Origin: Actinomycetota bacterium
Lineage (GTDB): Bacteria; Actinomycetota; Acidimicrobiia; Acidimicrobiales; RAAP-2
Direction: 5' to 3'
Length of the DNA: 50,155 nucleotides
NCBI GenBank assembly: GCA_029850535.1
Contig: JARCRU010000026.1
Coordinates: 1 to 50,155 of the forward strand
Below are positions 34,924 through 42,574 of this stretch, in pieces. A program made the translations under genes and the position numbers. How positions within the stretch are numbered: position 1 is the stretch's first letter; each line of letters begins with the position of its first letter. The notes below the pieces were generated by a model. That model did no database searches, was not told the origin of the DNA, and saw only the letters and a list, made by a program, of their open reading frames with translations.

Positions 34924-35319
34924 TCACATCACGAACGGCGCGATCTCGTCGCGGACCTGCTCGGGGGCGAACACCACCCCTTCGCAGAGCACGGTCTCGT
35001 TCGCGGGATCAATCAAGACGAAAAAGGGCGGCCAGCGAACGTCGAGCTCACGCAACAACGACTCTGACACCACCACGCGATGCGCGCAAGTTCGCCAGAA
35101 CGCCTCCGCGCTGGGTCGGGCCGCCACGATAAGAATCTCGACGTCGCCGAAAGCGCCCTCGGGCGATTGCATCACACTGCGACAACCCAAGCAGTCCTCC
35201 TTGACCGCCACGATGAGCGTCGGCGAGACGAAGTCACCCTGGACGACCTCTCCCTGGAGCGTCATGCCCCGGTACTGACGCGGCGCACGGCGATCACGCG
35301 TGGCGTCAAAGGAGCGCAC
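34924..35319 (-). CDS. Thioredoxin-like protein
   Basis: 131 aa. A CxxC (VKEDCLGCRSV) follows a beta strand, and a cis-Pro-like loop (RWPPFFVLIDP) lies about 75 residues later, the order expected for a thioredoxin fold. No signal peptide or membrane anchor is seen, so it is probably cytoplasmic. GTG start follows GAGGG at a suitable distance. It lies between two small Cys-rich proteins, which could be redox partners, but this is only inference. Confidence 0.65.
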   Translation of the reverse strand: MRSFDATRDRRAPRQYRGMTLQGEVVQGDFVSPTLIVAVKEDCLGCRSVMQSPEGAFGDVEILIVAARPSAEAFWRTCAHRVVVSESLLRELDVRWPPFFVLIDPANETVLCEGVVFAPEQVRDEIAPFVM

Positions 35320-35321
35320 CG

Positions 35322-35528
35322 CTAGTCGCCCTCGGCGACTACCTCAACGCCGCGGCCGTGACCGCACCAGCGACACGAGACCGAGTCCACGGTACGCGAC
35401 ACGACCTCGGGCTCCTCGACGGTCAACTCACCGCCCACCGTGTAATGGTGGAAGGAGCGGACGGTGGTCGTCTCGACCACGTCGAAGCGCGTCAAGTTGC
35501 CACAGGCGGTGCAGCGGTAAGTAGTCAT
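35322..35528 (-). CDS. Small zinc-ribbon protein
   Basis: 68 aa: TYRCTACGN near the N-terminus and SCRWCGHG near the C-terminus, forming a classical two-knuckle zinc ribbon. Between them are RFDVVETTTVRSFHHYTVGG and acidic residues. Function unknown; such small ribbons often bind RNA, DNA or protein. Its stop is two bases before the thioredoxin-like start, so they are co-transcribed. ATG 35528 or GTG 35531 could start it. Confidence 0.68.
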   Translation of the reverse strand: MTTYRCTACGNLTRFDVVETTTVRSFHHYTVGGELTVEEPEVVSRTVDSVSCRWCGHGRGVEVVAEGD

Positions 35529-35561
35529 CACACCACGGTAATGGACGCGCCGCCCCCGCGA

Positions 35562-36107
35562 TTACTCGTACCCTTCGGGTCCCGACGGATCATCGCGGGG
35601 ATCGGCGAGCCAGTCCTCCCAGTTCGCCGTAGCGGAGGAGGAATGGTCTCGTCGTGTGCGATCGACCAGGCGCCGCAGGGCGGCCGGATGTCGAACCGCC
35701 GGCAGCGTCACGGTACCCGCGGAGGTCTCTAGTCGGACTACCCCCCGACGGCGGAGTCGCTCGGAAAAGGTCTGGTCCGCGTGGGTGGCGAAGACGTCAG
35801 CGAGATTCACCTGGGTCGAATGACGCGCGAGCACTCCCCCGTCGATCACGACGCGTCGATTGGTCAAAGTGATCTTGTAGGAACGCCATCGCCACGTGCG
35901 CGTCGCAATGACCAGCGCCGGCAGCACTCCCACCACGAGTAGCGCCACCGCTTCGACACGGTGCAACAGTGACCACCGCGGAGCGAACCACAGTACGACC
36001 GCCTCGAGCAGCACGAAAACACTCAACGGGACGGCCAGGCCACTGGGCACCGGTGTCACACTGATGACGAGCAATTCACCACTCTCGAGACGCGGACGAG
36101 GGCTCAC
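35562..36107 (-). CDS. PH-domain (YdbS/DUF304-like) membrane protein
   Basis: 181 aa. Two adjacent membrane helices (about residues 20-67) are followed by a bacterial PH-like domain (YKITLTNRRVVIDGGVLARHSTQVNLADV, then RGVVRLETSAGTVTLPAVRHP). This pattern is typical of YdbS/DUF304 proteins. Charged C-terminal tail. GTG start. Function unknown in general; some members take part in membrane stress responses. Confidence 0.75.
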   Translation of the reverse strand: MSPRPRLESGELLVISVTPVPSGLAVPLSVFVLLEAVVLWFAPRWSLLHRVEAVALLVVGVLPALVIATRTWRWRSYKITLTNRRVVIDGGVLARHSTQVNLADVFATHADQTFSERLRRRGVVRLETSAGTVTLPAVRHPAALRRLVDRTRRDHSSSATANWEDWLADPRDDPSGPEGYE

Positions 36108-36146
36108 ACCTTCACCTTAAGTTCCTCGTGAGAGTCGACGTGGACC

Positions 36147-36521
36147 TCAGACATTGCGCATCTGGTGCGCCGCCATATCGAAATACGCCGTCATCTCCTC
36201 GAACTGGTCGGCGGTGAGTTCCGAGCGCACGCCCTCGAGTGCTGAGGTCATCGCGGCCATCCAGGCGTCGCGCGCCGACTTGGTGATGCGAAAGGGCGCA
36301 TGACGCATTCGCAGGCGTGGGTGACCACGCTCTTGCATATAGGTGGTGGGGCCACCCCAATACTGCGAGAGGAACAGCACCATGGTCCGCTTCGATTCGC
36401 TCAGGTCCTCGGGATACATGGGCCGCAGGAGATCGTCGTGCGCGACCGCCTCGTAGAAACCGTCCACTAAACGGACGAAAAATGCTTCGCCGCCCACCAG
36501 TTCATACAGCGTCTGCTCCAC
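36147..36521 (-). CDS. glbO: Group II truncated haemoglobin (GlbO-like)
   Basis: 124-aa 2-over-2 globin. It matches GlbO closely: Tyr23 (B10), Tyr36 in MYPEDL (CD1), YWGGPTTYMQERGHPRLRMRHAPFRI with proximal His74, and Trp87 (G8) in DAWMAAM. Group II globins bind O2 tightly and take part in O2/NO or peroxide chemistry, often near the membrane. It lies at the head of the long minus-strand run. Confidence 0.9.
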   Translation of the reverse strand: MEQTLYELVGGEAFFVRLVDGFYEAVAHDDLLRPMYPEDLSESKRTMVLFLSQYWGGPTTYMQERGHPRLRMRHAPFRITKSARDAWMAAMTSALEGVRSELTADQFEEMTAYFDMAAHQMRNV

Positions 36522-37081
36522 CCCTCCAGCCTAGGCCCGCAGTCGCGCGTACCGCGATCGCGTCACGGTGCGACGAAGGTCACCCCCTTCGTCCGCCTTC
36601 GTTCGATCCGCCGACTCACCGACTCGCCGACTCGCCGACTCGCCGACTCGCACGAGACCTCTAGTCGCGTTCGACGTGACCGCGGCGACTCGTCGCAACT
36701 CGAATCATCGAAGTGACGTGGCACCGCTCGAGCGCCACGTCGTTGGCACTACCTCCACGTGCCCCACGCTGCGCCACACATCACGAGAGTCGTCCGCTGC
36801 GTTTCAGAACGTCGGCGACGTCGGCGACTCGTCACGCCCACTCGAGTCGCGTCGTCATTAAGACGATTCTTAGGATTGCGTGAGTTCCCTTGACCAATGA
36901 CGAGTGTTTTCATGAAGGAACTCTCTCATTGGCGATTCCAATCGTGACGCGTCTCTTATGGGTTGCTTACGAATCGAATCCGCGTCATCGGTGGCGATAG
37001 ATTGAAGCCAGAGGAGACATAAAATCTCCCAATAAGAACCGCCGGCGCACGACGCAGTGATTGCCCAACCGAGGAGCGTTG
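36522..37081. other. Intergenic region with tandem repeat; promoters of divergent operons
   Basis: About 560 nt between glbO (minus) and the response regulator (plus). Its first part is Ser/Thr/Arg-codon-like low-complexity DNA including an 8-bp tandem repeat. The right part (36860-37060) is AT-richer and should hold the two-component promoter, but I cannot place -35/-10 boxes with confidence. No convincing gene. Confidence 0.45.
36611..36650. repeat. 8-bp tandem repeat, five copies
   Basis: CCGACTCA followed by four exact CCGACTCG units. Period 8, so it is unlikely to be coding. Copy number probably varies by slippage. Confidence 0.9.
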
Positions 37082-37786
37082 ATGGCCCATAGCGTCCTCA
37101 TCGTCGAAGATGAGGTGAAGTTACGCAATCTCATTCGCACCAATCTGGAGCGAGAGGGACTGAATGTTTTGACGACTGGGTCGGGCGCAGAGGCCATTGA
37201 ACTGGTCTCTCGCTACACCCCCGAGTTGGTCATCTTGGACCTCGGGTTGCCCGACGTGTCCGGACTCGAAGTGGCCAAGGAGATCCGCTTCATCTCTGAC
37301 GTTTTGATACTGATGCTGACCGCGCGCTCGAGCGACGAGGACCGCATCCGCGGGCTCGAGCTCGGTGCCGACGACTACGTCATCAAACCCTTCAGCCCGC
37401 GCGAACTGGTCCTGCGCGTCATTGCCCTGCTGCGACGTGGGAGCGTCGTCGCCGCCCGCGCCAATTATTTCTCCTTCGGCGACGGCCTAGTGACCATCGA
37501 CGAGGAACGCCACGAGGTCCGGTTGAACGAGGTGGCCATCAATCTCTCGCCCACCGAATGGGGAATACTCCTGGAACTGGCGCGAGTGCCGGGCCGGGTC
37601 TACTCGCGCTACGAACTCGTCAACGTGGTGCGCGGCTACGAATGGGAGGGCTACGAGCGCGTCATCGACTCGCACATCAAGAATCTACGCCGCAAACTCG
37701 ACGACGACTCCACCAATCCTAAACTCATCGAAACGGTTCTGGGCGTGGGCTATCGACTCTGCCTCACCCGCGACGACCTGAAATGA
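37082..37786 (+). CDS. OmpR/PhoB-family response regulator
   Basis: 234 aa. Receiver domain with acidic pocket (VEDE), phosphoacceptor Asp53 (ILDLGLPD), Thr80 and Lys102 (VIKPF). C-terminal winged-helix DNA-binding domain (about 130-230: LSPTEWGILLELA...VIDSHIKNLRRKL...VLGVGYRL). The frame is open from a TTG at 37061, but GAGGAG lies 5 nt before the ATG at 37082. Overlaps the kinase gene by 4 bp. Its receiver and DNA-binding order fits several systems (KdpE, RegX3, MprA). The target is not known. Confidence 0.9.
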   Translation: MAHSVLIVEDEVKLRNLIRTNLEREGLNVLTTGSGAEAIELVSRYTPELVILDLGLPDVSGLEVAKEIRFISDVLILMLTARSSDEDRIRGLELGADDYVIKPFSPRELVLRVIALLRRGSVVAARANYFSFGDGLVTIDEERHEVRLNEVAINLSPTEWGILLELARVPGRVYSRYELVNVVRGYEWEGYERVIDSHIKNLRRKLDDDSTNPKLIETVLGVGYRLCLTRDDLK

Positions 37787-39165
37787 CCCGTCGTCGCTGG
37801 AAGCGCTCCGAGTGGCTCGGCCCCCTCGGAGTGCGGCTCGCGTTGGCCTCGATCGTGGTGGCGTTGACCTCGGTGGTGCTCCTAGCCAGTTTGACCTTGC
37901 TACTCACCGACATCGATCTCACGAACGCCAACAACGAACAAGAATCCGCCAGCACCACGGCGATTGTCAATTCGGTGCGGGCGACGTACCTGCGCGACAA
38001 GGACCACGACTGGAAGCCCAAAGACCTCGCGGCGTCCAAGGACCTCGTTCGCGCCATTGGCGTCGGTGTCGTCATCCACGCCAATTCAATGACGTACCTC
38101 CAAGTGGCGCCCGCCGCACCCGGGGGGGCCGTCAAGTCCGTGGTCATCAAGGTGGGCGCGACGACGATCGCGACGGGCACCTTCACCTTCCCTCGCAAGG
38201 GACTGCTGCCCGAAGAGGTCGCCTTTCGCCGCTCCATCGAGACCTCGGTGTTGGTGGCCTCGGGACTGGCGCTACTGGTCGCGCTGGGGGCCTCCATCTT
38301 CGGCACGCGTCGAATCGTGCGACCCCTGCGAGTGCTCACGTCGGCGACGCGCCGGCTCGCCGCCGGAGATCGCGCGAGCCGCGTGGGGCCTCTGCAGACG
38401 ACCGGCGAACTCGCCGAGCTCGGCTCCGCCTTTGACTTCATGGCCCGACAGCTCGAGAGTGAGGACGCCCTGCGTCGATCGATGGTGGCGGACCTCGCGC
38501 ACGAACTGAGGACGCCACTCTCGGTCCTGCGCGCGCAACTCGAGGACCTCTCGTTGGGCAATGCCCCCCTGAACGACCAGGCGGTCGTGTCGCTGTCCGA
38601 GGAGGTCAGTCAACTCACCCGGTTGATCGAGGACCTTCGCGTCCTGTCCTCGGCCGAGGCCGCCGGACTCGCCCTCGACATGGCACCACTGGACTTGGCG
38701 GGGGTCGCCTCCAACGCGGCCGCTCGCCTCGCGCCGCAATTCGTGCAGAACGGTGTGGACTTGACGGTGCAGTTCTCACCGACCGTAGTCCGCGGCGACG
38801 CGCACCGACTCGAACAAGTCGTTGTCAATCTCTTGTCGAACGCGGTCAAATTCACTCCCGCGGGTGGTCGCGTGCACGTCGTCGTTCAGCCCCACGGCGA
38901 CCAGGGTCGCGTCACGGTGAGTGACACGGGGCGCGGCATCCCACTCGACGAACACGCCTCGGTCTTCGGCCGCTTCTATCGCGGCACCAACGCCAATGGC
39001 ACTGCGGGCACCGGGGTGGGTCTCGCCGTCGTTCAGGCGCTGGTCATTGCGCACGGCGGACGCGCGCACTTCACGAGCGCGCCGGGGGCGGGATCGGAAT
39101 TCATCGTCGAACTGCCCCTGGTCGGGCGCGACGCGTCGGGCGCGAGCGACGTCGCCCTTCGCTAG
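37783..39165 (+). CDS. Sensor histidine kinase
   Basis: 460 aa. Two membrane helices (about 18-42 and 155-174) flank a ~110-residue extracytoplasmic sensor domain without recognised motif. HAMP follows (about 175-228), then HisKA with phospho-His240 (ADLAHELRTPLSVL), and HATPase_c with N box (NLLSNAVKF), G1 (DTGRG) and G2 (GTGVGLAV). All catalytic elements are intact. It pairs with the upstream response regulator by overlap. The signal is unknown. Confidence 0.9.
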   Translation: MTRRRWKRSEWLGPLGVRLALASIVVALTSVVLLASLTLLLTDIDLTNANNEQESASTTAIVNSVRATYLRDKDHDWKPKDLAASKDLVRAIGVGVVIHANSMTYLQVAPAAPGGAVKSVVIKVGATTIATGTFTFPRKGLLPEEVAFRRSIETSVLVASGLALLVALGASIFGTRRIVRPLRVLTSATRRLAAGDRASRVGPLQTTGELAELGSAFDFMARQLESEDALRRSMVADLAHELRTPLSVLRAQLEDLSLGNAPLNDQAVVSLSEEVSQLTRLIEDLRVLSSAEAAGLALDMAPLDLAGVASNAAARLAPQFVQNGVDLTVQFSPTVVRGDAHRLEQVVVNLLSNAVKFTPAGGRVHVVVQPHGDQGRVTVSDTGRGIPLDEHASVFGRFYRGTNANGTAGTGVGLAVVQALVIAHGGRAHFTSAPGAGSEFIVELPLVGRDASGASDVALR

Positions 39166-39186
39166 TGCGCGACGGTCCGTCGCGCA
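39166..39186. terminator. Palindromic hairpin directly after the kinase stop
   Basis: TGCGCGACGG, one base, then CCGTCGCGCA: two perfect 10-bp arms starting at the base after the stop codon. No T-tract follows. It could end the kinase transcript in the U-tract-free manner common in actinobacteria. Confidence 0.5.
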
Positions 39187-39193
39187 GCGTCAG

Positions 39194-39958
39194 TCACCCA
39201 CGACACTCCCTCGCCGTGACCGTCCGCGAGGGAGTGTCGTGGGTCAAGGTCCACCCTCGTCGCTCGCGCGTAAAGGTGACGCAGTCCGCGGGAGCACTGA
39301 AGAGATCCTGTGCTCGCTCCGGGGATCCCACGAGGAAGGACGCCAGCGCTCGCAGACTGTGGCAGTGGCCCACCACGAGCACCGTGTCACCCGTCATCGT
39401 CACGGGTTCGATGTCGCTGACCCACGCCTCCAGGAGTCGCTGGTTCAGCTGAACCAGCGACTCGGTGCCGGGCAATTGCCACGGATCGACATCGGCGTAG
39501 CGATCATCGTGACGGGGGTGACGCGGATCTCGAAGGTCCAACGCGGGCGGGCACGCGTGGGGCTGACGCTTCCAGTCGCGAAATCGCTCGCGACCATACA
39601 ACAAGGTGGCCGCCGATCGGTCGAGCCCCTGGAGCGCCCCCATGTGGCGTTCGTTCAGTCGCCAATGAGTGCGCACCTCGAGGGCCAGATCGAGGACGCG
39701 CACGATCTCACCCGCGGTATCCACCGCTCGAGCGCTCCGACTCGTGATGACGTGTGAGGGTACGACGCCGCGGCGTTGCAGCTCAGCGCCCGTGTTGCGC
39801 GCCTGTTCTCGCCCGAGCGCATTGAGTGCGGGATTCGCCCAACCCGTCATGAAACCTCCGGCGTTCCAGTCAGTGCTGCCGTGGCGCACCAGTACGAGCG
39901 TCGCCGCGCCCGGCGCCTCGAGGGAACGGGTGACCACGGACGTGGCGTCGTCGCTCAC
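39194..39958 (-). CDS. gpmA: 2,3-bisphosphoglycerate-dependent phosphoglycerate mutase-like
   Basis: 254-aa histidine phosphatase-superfamily enzyme interconverting 2- and 3-phosphoglycerate. Catalytic His in LVRHGSTDWN, GWANPALNALGREQA, LNERHMGALQGLDR and second His in VGHCHSLRAL are present; GpmA usually has GHGNSLRAL, so a Gly-Asn pair is replaced by Cys-His. This could signal a related phosphatase function. The GTG start overlaps the upstream stop by 4 bp, making it the last gene of the glycan operon. The final 16 codons form a hairpin. Confidence 0.8.
   Translation of the reverse strand: MSDDATSVVTRSLEAPGAATLVLVRHGSTDWNAGGFMTGWANPALNALGREQARNTGAELQRRGVVPSHVITSRSARAVDTAGEIVRVLDLALEVRTHWRLNERHMGALQGLDRSAATLLYGRERFRDWKRQPHACPPALDLRDPRHPRHDDRYADVDPWQLPGTESLVQLNQRLLEAWVSDIEPVTMTGDTVLVVGHCHSLRALASFLVGSPERAQDLFSAPADCVTFTRERRGWTLTHDTPSRTVTARECRG
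39196..39244. terminator. Perfect 19-bp inverted repeat overlapping the gpmA 3' end
   Basis: 19-bp arms at 39196-39214 and 39226-39244 match without mismatch around an 11-nt loop. The right part codes the last 16 residues of the convergent phosphoglycerate mutase. There is no T-tract on either side. The likely role is a bidirectional terminator or transcript-end protector between convergent operons. Confidence 0.6.
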
Positions 39959-41145
39959 CGTGTCGAAAGAACCTGACGGGCGCGTTGCTCGACGAGGTCG
40001 GCCACGATGCGAGCAGTCGCCACGCTACCTCCGAGGTCGAAGGTAGCCGACGGCGCCTTCATCGAGAGAGTACCGATGATGGCCTCACTCAAGGTCGCGG
40101 GGGTCAGGTCACTCATGGGCAACGAACGCACGACCCCCTTGTGGCTCAGTCGACTCGCGCGCAGCGCCTGCTCGGTCTCGCCGTCCACGTCGTAGGGAAC
40201 CACCAGGGCCGGGACGCCGGCGCGAATGATGTCGAGGGCGGTGTTGTAGCCGCACAGACTCACCGACACCGAGGACGAGGCCATTGCCTCGCAGAGACGG
40301 GGTTCGAAGCGCGAGATCTCTAGGGTTTGACATCGAGCCCCGTGGGCTTCGAGCTCCGCCACGATCGCCGGATCCAAGAAGGGCCCAGTGATGACGCGAG
40401 TGCGGATTCCTCGTTCGTCCAGGTGGTCAAGGTGCGCCGCGACGGCCGCTCGGAACAGAGCCACACCGATCTTGCCGCCGCCCGCCGAGACCAGGACCTC
40501 GGGCACTAGGGGTTGACGTCGCGGTGGCCGATGGGCGGAGCGCACCACGAAACCCGAATAGTGAATCGACGGCTCGAGGCGAATCGAGGGACGAAACGTC
40601 TCGTCCAGGGTCGCGAAATCTGGGTCCGCGTGCACGATGACGGCGTCGAAGTGGAGATTCAACTGGTGCGCGGCACGGTCGTCGAGCTCTTGTTGGTTGT
40701 CCTTGGAGTCGACGAGGATGTCGCGCACGCTCGACACGATGATCGGCGCGGGGTCGAGAGCGGCGGCGGCCTCGAGGAGGGGAACCAGTTCGCGCGCGAA
40801 TTTTCGACGCCCGAACGGGAACAACTCGATCACGACCGCAGCGGGGCGAAGCTCCTCGAGCAGGTTCATCAGAATCTCCCGGCGACGTCGCCACACCTCG
40901 TCCAGGTCGACCCCGACCTCGACACTGATCAGGTGCGACCCGCGTCCATCCGAGGATCCAATGGCCGGCAGGGCCACCAACTCCACTCCGGCGGGCACGG
41001 CCAACTCCGGGGGAACCGCTCCCCCGCTGGCGACCACGACGCGGAACCCCTCGCTCAACGCGTCGGCAATGGCGAGGGAACGCACGAGGTGACCCAATCC
41101 CACCGAATGCTGGCAGTAGTACAGGACCGCCGGTCGCGCGTTCAC
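39955..41145 (-). CDS. Glycosyltransferase, COG4671/GT28-like (first copy)
   Basis: 396 aa, GT-B fold similar to MurG-like C-terminal donor domains. N-terminus LYYCQHSVGLGHLVRSLAIADAL and C-terminal block SLCGYNTALDIIRAGVPALVVPYD are shared with the COG4671 predicted glycosyltransferases. It is paralogous to the product at 45678-46895 in the same operon (similar N-terminal GLGHL.R.LAIA and G.YN...I..G.P..V.P). Donor and acceptor unknown. Its ATG overlaps the ugd stop by 4 bp. Confidence 0.75.
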   Translation of the reverse strand: MNARPAVLYYCQHSVGLGHLVRSLAIADALSEGFRVVVASGGAVPPELAVPAGVELVALPAIGSSDGRGSHLISVEVGVDLDEVWRRRREILMNLLEELRPAAVVIELFPFGRRKFARELVPLLEAAAALDPAPIIVSSVRDILVDSKDNQQELDDRAAHQLNLHFDAVIVHADPDFATLDETFRPSIRLEPSIHYSGFVVRSAHRPPRRQPLVPEVLVSAGGGKIGVALFRAAVAAHLDHLDERGIRTRVITGPFLDPAIVAELEAHGARCQTLEISRFEPRLCEAMASSSVSVSLCGYNTALDIIRAGVPALVVPYDVDGETEQALRASRLSHKGVVRSLPMSDLTPATLSEAIIGTLSMKAPSATFDLGGSVATARIVADLVEQRARQVLSTR

Positions 41146-42545
41146 TGGTTCACCGCGACGTGACGCGGTTCAGCGTCGAGCATCCACTCCAGGGGTGGCC
41201 ACAACACGGGCGCGAAGTCCGTGGTCAAACCGCGGCCGACTCCGTAGACGTCGTAGTCCACGTGCGCCACGTCACCGATGCTGACGACGTTGACCGCGTC
41301 GATGACGACGTGGCCGGTCATCGTGGCCCGCAGTCGTTCGTGATCGAGCTCGCGGTACTCCGGCCACGCGGTCATGATGACCAGCGCGTCGGCTCGTTGC
41401 GCGGCGGCGTAGGGGTCGCCCACGAGCTCCATGGCGGTCGTGGCCGGAGCGGCGATGGGGTCGTGGGCCCGCACGAGGGCCCCTCGCTCGGCGAGCGCCT
41501 CGCCCAGACCCACGCCGGGTGAGAAGCGCACGTCACCGGTACCGGGCTTGAAGGCGAGTCCCAGGATGGCGATCCGCTTACCCTGCAGCGAGCCCAGGGC
41601 CACTTCGAGCTTCCCCAGCAGACCGACCAGCGCCTCTTGATTGACCACACGTGCCGCGCGCGCGAGGGGGGCGTGTTGTCCCACCGACTGCGCCACCGCG
41701 ATGAATCCCCCCAGGTCCTTGGGTAGGCACGATCCGCCGAAGCCCGGTCCGGGCGACAAGAAGGCACCGCCGATTCTCGCGTCGAGTCCGACACCCGCGA
41801 GCACCTTCTGGGAATCAGCCCCCAGGGCCTCGCACAGTTGGGCCACCTCATTGGCGAAGGAGATCTTGACGGCGAGGAAAGTGTTGGCCGCGTACTTGAC
41901 CAACTCCGCGCTGCGACGGTCGCACACGACCAGGGGCCACTGCGCGGGGTAGAGACCGGTGACCAGGTGCTCCATCTGCGGGTCGTCGATGCCCACCACC
42001 ACCCGATCGGGATTGAAGAAGTCCCACACGGCTTGACCTTCACGGAGGAACTCGGGGTTCGAGGCCACCGCGACGTTGACCCCTTCGCGAGCGTGTCCCG
42101 CCGCCAGCAGCTCCAGCGCCTCACACGAGCCTGGGGGTACCGTGCTCTTGACGATCAAGAGCACGTCGCCGCGCGCGGCCGCGACCACCTCCGCAGCGGC
42201 GCGGCCGAGCTGACGCAGATCGGGTTCACCGTCGGGGCGCGGAGGCGTACCCACGCACAGCACGACGACGGCGACCTCGTCCATGGCCACCTCGACGTCG
42301 TCGGTGAACGACAGCCGGCCACTGCCGGCGTGTCGCTGCAGGAGCTCGTCGATGCCCGGCTCGTGGATCGGCACCCCACCGCTCAGTAACGTCGCCAACC
42401 GCTGCGGGTTCGACTCCACGCACACGACGGTGTGGCCCAATTCAGCCAGGCACACCGCGGCGGTGAGGCCCACGTACCCCGCCCCCACGACACACACCTT
42501 GCTGACCCGCACCAATGACTCTGACGTGTTCTCCCTGTTGTACAT
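41142..42545 (-). CDS. ugd: UDP-glucose 6-dehydrogenase
   Basis: 467 aa. Oxidises UDP-glucose to UDP-glucuronate. N-terminal Rossmann motif VGAGYVGLTAAVCLAELGH, conserved KSTVPPGS, Lys in ELVKYAANTFLAVKISFANE, catalytic Cys in GFGGSCLPKD, and C-terminal ILGLAFKPGTGDVR are all intact. The longer open frame to 42899 is noise. ATG 42545 has AGAGGA upstream. With the linked epimerase it would supply uronic-acid donors for the glycan made here. Confidence 0.9.
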   Translation of the reverse strand: MYNRENTSESLVRVSKVCVVGAGYVGLTAAVCLAELGHTVVCVESNPQRLATLLSGGVPIHEPGIDELLQRHAGSGRLSFTDDVEVAMDEVAVVVLCVGTPPRPDGEPDLRQLGRAAAEVVAAARGDVLLIVKSTVPPGSCEALELLAAGHAREGVNVAVASNPEFLREGQAVWDFFNPDRVVVGIDDPQMEHLVTGLYPAQWPLVVCDRRSAELVKYAANTFLAVKISFANEVAQLCEALGADSQKVLAGVGLDARIGGAFLSPGPGFGGSCLPKDLGGFIAVAQSVGQHAPLARAARVVNQEALVGLLGKLEVALGSLQGKRIAILGLAFKPGTGDVRFSPGVGLGEALAERGALVRAHDPIAAPATTAMELVGDPYAAAQRADALVIMTAWPEYRELDHERLRATMTGHVVIDAVNVVSIGDVAHVDYDVYGVGRGLTTDFAPVLWPPLEWMLDAEPRHVAVNQ

Positions 42546-42574
42546 GTTGTTCCTCTTCTCTTGGTTGGTCGTTG

